Shown in pieces: positions 58,317 through 64,000 of a stretch of 64,000 nt of DNA. The DNA is from an uncultured Acetobacteraceae bacterium. Its GTDB lineage: Bacteria; Pseudomonadota; Alphaproteobacteria; Acetobacterales; Acetobacteraceae. The DNA is taken from positions 124,001 to 188,000 of the forward strand of contig CALTUD010000003.1 in assembly GCA_943912335.1 (NCBI GenBank), in the 5' to 3' direction. Positions within the stretch are counted from its first letter, which is position 1; each line of letters opens with the position of its first letter. The notes below the pieces were generated by a model that was not told where the DNA came from, ran no database searches, and saw only the letters and a list, made by a program, of their open reading frames with translations. The translations under genes were made by a program, and so were the position numbers.

Positions 58317-59204
58317 ATGGGTCGCCGTTACGTCACCGTGGACGTATTCACGGACCAGCCTTTCGGCGGCAATCCGCTCGCCGTGGTGCTCGACGCCGCC
58401 GGCCTCGACACGCCGGCGATGCAGCACATCGCGCGCGAGTTCGGCTATTCCGAAACCACCTTCGTGCTTCCGCCCGCCGATCCGGCGCATCACGCTTGGG
58501 TGCGCATCTTCACGCCGGAGCGGGAGTTGCCTTTCGCCGGTCACCCGAATGTCGGCACCGCCTTCGTGCTTGCGGACGAACTCGGACGACGCGGCGAACC
58601 GGTTCCGGAGACATTCCGGTTCGAGGAACAAGCGGGGCTGGTGCCGGTCCGGCCGACATGGACGAACGGAATCCTGGCCGGCGCCGAACTCACTGCACCG
58701 CGTCGGTTCGAACAGGGCGAGCGTCTCGACGCAGCCTTGCTCGCGCGTATCCTACAGCTGCCGGCCGACGCCGTGCTGACAGACCCGCACCCTCCGTTGA
58801 TCGGTTCCGCCGGTCTGCCCTTCCTGCTGATCAGGTTGCGCGACACGGATGCGGTGGATGCCGCCACGGTGGACGAACGCCTGTTGGCCGAGCGTCTCGG
58901 TGCGGAGCATGCGACGCGCAATCTCTACCTCTACGCCCACATCGGCGCCGATCGCGTCCATGCCCGCATGCTGGCGCCTCTGGACGGCATTGCCGAAGAT
59001 CCGGCCACGGGCAGCGCCGCCGCCGCCCTGGGCGGCCTGCTCGGCGCGCTGGACGGCCCGCTTTCCTTCACCATCGCCCAGGGCGTGCGCATGGGACGTC
59101 CGAGCGAGATCCGTGTTTCGGTGTCCGAAGACGGCGCGATCCATGTCGGCGGCGCCTGCGTGACGATGATGCGCGGCGAATTGCAGAGCGACCGGCTCGA
59201 TTGA
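58317..59204 (+). CDS. PhzF-family isomerase
   Basis: A 295-residue protein with PhzF fold. Motifs: DVFTDQPFGGNPLAVVLDAA, EFGYSETTFVL with the active-site Glu, FAGHPNVGTAFVL and DPATGSAAAALGGLLG. Family members isomerise or epimerise small molecules (trans-2,3-dihydro-3-hydroxyanthranilate in phenazine synthesis), but most bacterial copies have no known substrate, and no phenazine genes are near. A GAG-rich ribosome site is present; the ATG pair at 58314/58317 leaves the exact start open by one codon. Confidence 0.92.
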   Translation: MGRRYVTVDVFTDQPFGGNPLAVVLDAAGLDTPAMQHIAREFGYSETTFVLPPADPAHHAWVRIFTPERELPFAGHPNVGTAFVLADELGRRGEPVPETFRFEEQAGLVPVRPTWTNGILAGAELTAPRRFEQGERLDAALLARILQLPADAVLTDPHPPLIGSAGLPFLLIRLRDTDAVDAATVDERLLAERLGAEHATRNLYLYAHIGADRVHARMLAPLDGIAEDPATGSAAAALGGLLGALDGPLSFTIAQGVRMGRPSEIRVSVSEDGAIHVGGACVTMMRGELQSDRLD

Positions 59205-59253
59205 ACGACCGGGCCGTCCGCCCGTTTTCCATGCCCAACCCGGAGTCCGCACC

Positions 59254-60144
59254 ATGCTGTCCATGAGAACCACCAACAGCGTCCTGGAGATCGACCCGGC
59301 CTGCGGTGGCGCGCTCACCGCATGGACGCGCAACGGCGTGCCGATCCTGCATCCGGTGGTGGACCCAAACCTGATCGCCCAGAAGCTGCGCGCGGTCGCG
59401 GCCTATCCGCTGATCCCGTTCTCCAACCGGGTCGGCTACGGACGTTTCGCCTTCGGCGACGAGAGCTTCCGACTGGCCGAGAATTTCGCCGGCGAGCCGC
59501 ACACGATCCATGGCAATGCCTGGATGCGGGAATGGTCGGTCGAATCCCATGACGACATCGTCACCGTGCTGACCTTGTCGCACCAGCCGCCGGGCGATCC
59601 GGCCGATCAATGGCCGTTCCGCTACGACGCCCGCATCGAATACGCGCTGCGCGACGACGGTCTCTCGGTCCGCATCGCCGTGCGCAACACGGACGACCGG
59701 CCGCAACCGGTCGGGCTCGGCTTCCACCCGTTCTTTCCGCGCGGCGGCGACGTCGAACTCGGCTTTTCCGCAGACAGCGTCTGGATCGCGGGCGAGGACT
59801 CTCTACCGAAGGAGCGCCTGTCCGTCGCCGATCACGCGCCCTACCGCTTCCAGCCCATGCGCGAAGTGGACGGCACGCCGCTCGACAACTGCTTCGCCGG
59901 CTGGAACCGTCAGGCCTTCATCCGCTGGCCGTCGCGCAACCTGGCGCTCACCATCCGCGCCGAAGCGCCGTTCGACCATCTCGTGGTGTTCACGCCGCCG
60001 GGCAAGGACTTCATCGCCGTCGAGCCGGCCAGCAACATGACCGACGCGATCAACCGTCCGGATATCGAGGATCGCGGTCTGACCGTGCTCCAGCCGGGCG
60101 AGACCCTGTCCAGCACGGTCGATCTGTCGCTGATGGGGCTGTAA
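59254..60144 (+). CDS. Aldose 1-epimerase-like enzyme
   Basis: A 296-residue mutarotase-fold protein. Typical stretches are YPLIPFSNRVGYGRF, HTIHGNAWMREW, LGFHPFFPRGG and the catalytic Glu region FIAVEPASNMTDAIN. It interconverts anomers of a hexose. The gene stands after PhzF on the same strand with a 49-base gap; the next gene is convergent with a 9-base gap. The family also has members acting on glucose-6-phosphate, but this one is of the GalM-like length. Confidence 0.92.
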   Translation: MLSMRTTNSVLEIDPACGGALTAWTRNGVPILHPVVDPNLIAQKLRAVAAYPLIPFSNRVGYGRFAFGDESFRLAENFAGEPHTIHGNAWMREWSVESHDDIVTVLTLSHQPPGDPADQWPFRYDARIEYALRDDGLSVRIAVRNTDDRPQPVGLGFHPFFPRGGDVELGFSADSVWIAGEDSLPKERLSVADHAPYRFQPMREVDGTPLDNCFAGWNRQAFIRWPSRNLALTIRAEAPFDHLVVFTPPGKDFIAVEPASNMTDAINRPDIEDRGLTVLQPGETLSSTVDLSLMGL

Positions 60145-60153
60145 TCGTCCGGT

Positions 60154-60708
60154 TCAGGATGCGTCGAGACTGCGGCGCATCCTGATCAGCGGCACGGCGA
60201 TGCCGTCCACCACCGCTTCCGTGTGTTCGACCGGACGGTAGCCGCACGCTCGATAGAGCGGCTCACCGCTCAGGGTCGCCATCATTTCCGCGTCCCGAAA
60301 CCCGTGCTCGAACGCCGCACGTTCGCAGATTTCGAGCACGAGCTTGCCCACGCCCCGGCGCGCGAAGGTCGGGTGCGTATACATGGCGCGAATACGAGCC
60401 GGTGCCGTGGCCGGATCGAGCCTTTCCGGGTCGCGCTGCGCCGTCGTGTGATCGCCGCCGTAGAGCGTGGCGCGGAAGCTCCAGCCACCACAGCCGGCCA
60501 GCTCGCCCGCTTCGGTCTCGGCCAGCAGATAGGTGCCGTCTGCGACGAGTTGCGTGTCCAGCCCCATGAAGGCGCGGCTGGCGACGATCTGCTCCGGCGA
60601 CAGGAACGCATCCTGCAACCGGTCGATCGCCAGACGCATCAGCGCCTCGATCCGTGGAAGATCGGCCGATACGGCCCAACGCGTTCGGAAGGGCATCGCA
60701 TCCCCCAT
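60154..60708 (-). CDS. GNAT N-acetyltransferase
   Basis: A 184-residue acetyltransferase with the acetyl-CoA motif FARRGVGKLVLEICER and LYRACGYRP. The N-terminal half has EQIVASRAFMGLDTQLVADGTY and GCGGWSFRATLYGGD, seen in a subgroup widespread in alphaproteobacteria. Substrate unknown. It is the last gene of a minus-strand group uppP-GDSL-GNAT; only three bases separate its start from the stop of the GDSL gene. Confidence 0.85.
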   Translation of the reverse strand: MGDAMPFRTRWAVSADLPRIEALMRLAIDRLQDAFLSPEQIVASRAFMGLDTQLVADGTYLLAETEAGELAGCGGWSFRATLYGGDHTTAQRDPERLDPATAPARIRAMYTHPTFARRGVGKLVLEICERAAFEHGFRDAEMMATLSGEPLYRACGYRPVEHTEAVVDGIAVPLIRMRRSLDAS

Positions 60709-60711
60709 CGT

Positions 60712-61536
60712 TCAATGATGCGGCGTATCGCCCACCATGGCGGCGACGTCCGGCTCGATCGCGGCCGCGATGCGCTCCTGCATCGCCGGGGTCGGATGCA
60801 AAGGCGGATCGGGCGGTGTCAGCAGCGGGTCGATGAAGTCCGACGCCTGCACCTTGCCGTTCTCGCGGAACAGATCGCCCACATCGCGATAGGTCAGATA
60901 GGGGCGCCCGTTGCGGATCTCGGACGCCATCATCCGGTTCACCGCGTCGGTATTCTCCGTCACCCAGGCTGACCGGATCGATGGCAGAACACCCAGCAGC
61001 AGGATCTTCGTATTCGGCAGCTTGGCATGGATGCGGTCCACGACCGCGACGATGCCGGCATAGGTCTGTGCCGCGTCCGTATGAACATGGCCGAAATTGT
61101 TGGCGCCGATCAGCAGAACCACGCCGCGCGGCGCGATGCCGTCCAGCTCGCCATGGTCGATCCGCCAGAGCAGATGGCAGGTGCTGTCACCCTTGAAGCC
61201 GAGATCCACCGCGTTGCGGTCGCCATAGAAGCGCTGCCAGATCGGCAGAAAGCGCCGGAACGGTTGCGGTCCATCGCTCTCCCAGTTCTGGGTGATGGAA
61301 TCGCCGATCCAGAGCAGCGCGGGATGACGTGCGGCCAGTTCGGCCTGCTTCGCCTCGAACCGGGCGCGCCACCAGTGCTCGCTCATGCGCGATACCGGTT
61401 CCACCGCCAGATTGGCGCGGGGATGGTGCGCTGGCGCGGTAGCGGCGATGTGCTTGTGTGCGTGGTGCGGCGTCGCGGCGAAAACCGGCGCGGCGGCGAC
61501 GAGAAGGGCGCCCAGAAGGGCCGCTTGCTTACGCAT
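60712..61536 (-). CDS. Secreted GDSL/SGNH-family hydrolase
   Basis: A 274-residue protein with a signal peptide (LLGALLVAAAPVFA) and an SGNH fold: Ser in LLWIGDSITQNW, Gly in GFKGDSTCHLLWR, Asn in LIGANNFGH and the catalytic Asp-His pair in PDPPLHPTPAM. Esterase or lipase activity on acylated sugars or lipids is likely, outside the cytoplasm. ATG 61536 overlaps the stop of uppP by 8 bases, so they are translated together. Confidence 0.9.
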   Translation of the reverse strand: MRKQAALLGALLVAAAPVFAATPHHAHKHIAATAPAHHPRANLAVEPVSRMSEHWWRARFEAKQAELAARHPALLWIGDSITQNWESDGPQPFRRFLPIWQRFYGDRNAVDLGFKGDSTCHLLWRIDHGELDGIAPRGVVLLIGANNFGHVHTDAAQTYAGIVAVVDRIHAKLPNTKILLLGVLPSIRSAWVTENTDAVNRMMASEIRNGRPYLTYRDVGDLFRENGKVQASDFIDPLLTPPDPPLHPTPAMQERIAAAIEPDVAAMVGDTPHH

Positions 61537-62374
61537 AATGCAGCGCCACGATCGCAAGAATGCCGGCCGCGACGCTGTAGAGCGCGAACGGGCGCAGCGC
61601 CCAGTTCTCGTGGTTGCGGAAATACCGCATCAGGAACGCCGTGGAGAGAAACGCCGTGATGCCCGCCACCACGGCTCCGGTCACCGCCGAGCCCATGGCG
61701 CTGAACGGGATGTGGTTCTTGTGCAGCGCGAGCAACTGGTTCGCCGTCGCGGCCAGGATCACCGGCAGGGCGATCAGGAACGAGAACCGGGCCGCCGTTT
61801 CGTGGCTCACGCCACGTAGCAGGCCGCCGGTCATGGTGGCGCCAGAGCGCGAGATGCCGGGCAGGAAAGCCAGGCATTGCCAGCAGCCGATCCACAGCGC
61901 ATCGGCGATCGACAGCGAGGCGATCGGCCGGTCGGCCTCTTCCGGCAGGCGCGACCGCAGCCGGTCCGCGAACAACAGGATCAGCCCGTTGATCACCAGG
62001 AACCCCGCCGCCATCACCGGCGTGCCGAACAGGGCCCGCAGCGGATGTTCCAGCAGCTTGCCCACCACCAGAGCCGGCACGGTGGCGATCACGATCAGGA
62101 ACAGGATGTAGCGGCTCTCGCCCACGCGCAGGCGGTCGGCAGCCCCCACGGCCCCGGTCAGCAACGCCACCCAGTCGCGCCAGAAATAGGCGAACAAGGC
62201 GGTCGCGGTGCCGACATGCAGCATGGCCAGGAACGGCAGGAAGGTGATCGCCCGCTCGTCCAGCGACCAGTGCAGCAGAGCCGGCAGGATCACGGCATGG
62301 CCGAGGCTGCTGATCGGGAACAGCTCGGTCACCCCTTGCAGGATGGCCATGATCAGCGCCTGAATCGTCGTCAT
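61529..62374 (-). CDS. uppP: Undecaprenyl-diphosphatase
   Basis: A 281-residue membrane enzyme (BacA family) that recycles undecaprenyl diphosphate to the carrier for peptidoglycan and other polymers. Active-site motifs are TELFPISSLGHAV (the usual SST-G-H is SSL-G-H here, a variant in several acetic acid bacteria) and PGISRSGATMTGGLLRG. Eight helices. ATG 62374 is chosen; the upstream open frame reaches 62866 but is antisense to the MlaD-like gene. The gene heads an operon with the GDSL and GNAT genes. Confidence 0.93.
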   Translation of the reverse strand: MTTIQALIMAILQGVTELFPISSLGHAVILPALLHWSLDERAITFLPFLAMLHVGTATALFAYFWRDWVALLTGAVGAADRLRVGESRYILFLIVIATVPALVVGKLLEHPLRALFGTPVMAAGFLVINGLILLFADRLRSRLPEEADRPIASLSIADALWIGCWQCLAFLPGISRSGATMTGGLLRGVSHETAARFSFLIALPVILAATANQLLALHKNHIPFSAMGSAVTGAVVAGITAFLSTAFLMRYFRNHENWALRPFALYSVAAGILAIVALHYA

Positions 62375-62482
62375 TCCAAGGTCCTGCAGCTTCGGCTTGA
62401 TGTGGTGCCGTATTACGCTGACAGGAGCAAGCTTGGGGGACGCGATTGACGCTCCTGCGCGGGAGTCGCTAGAGCAATCGGC

Positions 62483-62983
62483 ATGATCGCCACCACAGCA
62501 CCCGCCAAGCGCGCGCCCACCCGACGCCGTCACGGGGTCGCTTCGGTCCTGGCAAGTTGCGGGGTGCTGGCCGTCACGCTCGGCTTCTACGGCTATGCCG
62601 CCAGCGTGGCTCACCCGGACCGCGGCCATACCTATCCGTTGGAAGCCACCTTCCTGTCCTCCAACGGCTTGTCCGCAGGGGCAGACGTGCTGATCGCCGG
62701 CGTTCCCGTGGGCGCCGTCACCGCCATCACCCTGGACACGCAGGCCATGGTGTCGCACGTGCGGTTCCGGATCGACCAGTCGATCCACCTGCCCATGGAC
62801 TCGCGCCTTTCGATCGGCAGCCCCGGGCTGACAGCCGCGAACGCGCTGATGATCGAGCCCGGCCATTCGAAGCAGCGCATGAAGGCCGATGGCGTGCTCA
62901 CCGACACCTGCGAGGCGGTCAGCCTCGAGGATCAGGTCAGCCGTTACATCTTCGGCAACGGTGGCGCCGCCACCGGCTGCTGA
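62483..62983 (+). CDS. MlaD-family outer-membrane lipid-asymmetry protein
   Basis: A 166-residue protein with an N-terminal membrane anchor (ASVLASCGVLAVTLGFYGYA, about 20-40) and an MCE/MlaD domain (YPLEATFLSSNGLSAGADVLIAGVPVG). In Mla systems this protein forms a ring that carries phospholipid between inner and outer membranes, together with MlaE, MlaF and MlaC; those are not in the window, so the gene is isolated. It lies divergent from uppP. Confidence 0.9.
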   Translation: MIATTAPAKRAPTRRRHGVASVLASCGVLAVTLGFYGYAASVAHPDRGHTYPLEATFLSSNGLSAGADVLIAGVPVGAVTAITLDTQAMVSHVRFRIDQSIHLPMDSRLSIGSPGLTAANALMIEPGHSKQRMKADGVLTDTCEAVSLEDQVSRYIFGNGGAATGC

Positions 62984-63002
62984 CCCGGGCGGCGCGAGGG
63001 CA

Positions 63003-63022
63003 GGGGCCGGCGAACCGGCCCC
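63003..63022. terminator. GC-rich hairpin between convergent genes
   Basis: A perfect 8-bp stem (GGGGCCGG / CCGGCCCC) with tetraloop CGAA lies between the convergent MlaD-like and SDR genes. Without a T run; likely a bidirectional terminator. Confidence 0.45.
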
Positions 63023-63028
63023 CTTCCG

Positions 63029-63751
63029 TCACATATCGAAGGCGTGCGGCAACAGCACCAGATCGCGCACCACGGTGCCGCGACGACGGCTCAGCATGAA
63101 GGCTACCGCCTCGGCCACGTCGTTCGGCTCCATCATCCCGCCGGCGGCGATCTCGGCCTCCAGACGCTTCGGGTCCCAGTCCTTCAGCAGCGGCGTCACC
63201 ACCGGGCCGGGCAGCACCGCGCCGACACGAATGCCATGCGGCGCCATCTGGCGGCGTACCGTATGCACGAAAGCTTGCACGGCATGCTTGGAGGCGGTGT
63301 AGACCGGCTCGACCATCACCGGCACCACGCCGGCGATCGAGCTGGTCACCACGATGTCGCCCGAACCCTGCTTCATCATCTGCGGCAACACCGCGCGGAC
63401 CGTACGGAACGCGGCGTTGATGTTCAGATGCAGCATCGGGTCCCAGCGATCCGGATCGCCTTCCCAGACATTGCCGCCGACATAGGCGCCCGCATTGGCG
63501 TGCAGGATGTCGAGCCGACCTCGTTCGGTCACGATCTGCTCCACCGCCAGGTCGATCGACGGGTAATCGAACAGATCGACCACGATGCCATGGGCGCCGA
63601 TCTCGGCGGCGACGGACGACATGGTCGCCTCGTCGCGGTCCAGCAGATACACGGTGGCACCCTGCGCGATCAGCACCTTCGCCGTGGCAAGGCCGATCCC
63701 TGACGCGCCGCCGGTGATGGCGACGATCTTGTTCTTCAACGATTCCGTCAT
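63029..63751 (-). CDS. Short-chain dehydrogenase/reductase, sugar-alcohol type
   Basis: A 240-residue SDR with the cofactor motif TGGASGIGLATAK, the NAG strand ILHANAGAYVGGN, catalytic Ser in VVTSSIAGV and the YTASK pair. It is closest in layout to ribitol/xylitol-type dehydrogenases. It lies 28 bases after the permease gene of a ribose-like ABC transporter on the same strand, so a polyol uptake and oxidation operon is likely. ATG 63751 chosen with the AAGAAAAGA site. The start lies one operon gene short of the window edge. Confidence 0.88.
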   Translation of the reverse strand: MTESLKNKIVAITGGASGIGLATAKVLIAQGATVYLLDRDEATMSSVAAEIGAHGIVVDLFDYPSIDLAVEQIVTERGRLDILHANAGAYVGGNVWEGDPDRWDPMLHLNINAAFRTVRAVLPQMMKQGSGDIVVTSSIAGVVPVMVEPVYTASKHAVQAFVHTVRRQMAPHGIRVGAVLPGPVVTPLLKDWDPKRLEAEIAAGGMMEPNDVAEAVAFMLSRRRGTVVRDLVLLPHAFDM

Positions 63752-63779
63752 GGTCTTTTCTTTCTTCTGTCTCGCAGCC

Positions 63780-64000
63780 TCACCGCACCTGACGGCGCTG
63801 GCGGCTGATGAAGATGGCAAGCAGGATGATCGCGCCCTTCACCACGTTCTGGACGTAGGGCGAGACGTTCATGAGATTGAGGCCGTTGTTCAGCACGCCC
63901 AGCAGCAACGCGCCGACCAGCGTGCCGACGATCGAGCCACGGCCGCCGGAGATCGCCGCTCCGCCCAGAACCACGGCGGCGATGGCGTCGAGCTCGAACC
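63780..64000 (-). CDS. Ribose-type sugar ABC transporter permease (5' part beyond the window)
   Basis: Only the last 73 codons are inside the window. They contain the strongly conserved end of RbsC-like permeases: VVLGGAAISGGRGSIVGT, GVLNNGLNLMNVSPY and a final helix before a basic tail (SRQRRQVR). It imports a pentose or polyol together with an ATPase and a periplasmic binding protein encoded upstream, outside the window. The adjacent SDR gene suggests a polyol substrate. Confidence 0.9.
   Translation of the reverse strand, partial: FELDAIAAVVLGGAAISGGRGSIVGTLVGALLLGVLNNGLNLMNVSPYVQNVVKGAIILLAIFISRQRRQVR

Overview
The window is about 66% G+C, densely packed and free of insertion sequences, phage genes, CRISPR arrays, rRNA or tRNA genes that I can recognise. 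It looks like a chromosomal segment of an alphaproteobacterium, most likely a member of the Acetobacteraceae. The reasons are the cyanide-insensitive type bd oxidase, PhaR, a bluB/cbiB/cobC cobalamin block, a DUF2125 protein, a zinc-ribbon gene beside ftsEX, an Fe-S photolyase, and a Che3-like chemosensory operon of the kind known in Rhodospirillum centenum. Genus cannot be fixed from sequence reading alone.

Layout. 1-1313: left-edge membrane glycosyltransferase-like gene (incomplete). 1.4-4.4 kb: Smr protein, Fe-S (6-4)-type photolyase and a formate/nitrite-family channel. 4.4-7.1 kb: bluB-cbiB facing away from cobC. 7.1-12 kb: large periplasmic-sensor diguanylate cyclase, a small secreted protein, holC, a 51-residue protein and an aldo/keto reductase. 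12.1-18.5 kb: a six-gene translationally coupled cluster related to hydrogenase-4/complex I, in which NiFe-site cysteines and the usual pump residues are not visible. 18.4-24 kb: pssA-psd, an unknown protein, a methyltransferase, gloB, an alcohol dehydrogenase and phaR. 24-30.4 kb (minus strand): GbsR-type regulator, cydA, cydB, a DUF2474 micropeptide, kynB, kynU and an amino-acid permease, with a promoter and a perfect 24-bp palindrome at the head. 30.4-35.3 kb: DUF2125 gene, a 343-bp gap holding two perfect DnaA boxes, then ftsE-ftsX-ydcF-plsC and a zinc-ribbon gene. 35.3-38.9 kb: small membrane protein, GT4 glycosyltransferase, LpxH-like phosphoesterase and lipid kinase. 38.9-49.7 kb: eight-gene chemosensory operon ending in two receiver-histidine kinases. 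49.7-55 kb: an alpha/beta hydrolase, hslVU, sufE and a RES-Xre toxin-antitoxin pair. 55-63 kb: DUF167, uvrB, housekeeping enzymes, uppP and an MlaD-like protein. 63-64 kb: an SDR dehydrogenase and the end of a sugar ABC permease gene.

How the parts work together. Most genes sit in operons with 4-base start/stop overlaps (ATGA or GTGA). The strongest functional units are the cobalamin lower-ligand and side-chain block, the regulator-controlled quinol oxidase operon that probably runs on into kynurenine genes, the FtsEX cell-envelope operon, the complete signalling operon from receptor to response kinases, and the hydrogenase-4-like membrane complex. The last is the best candidate for an undescribed system: all six membrane and peripheral subunits are kept in order and reading frame, yet the catalytic and proton-translocation residues that define the parent family appear to be lost.
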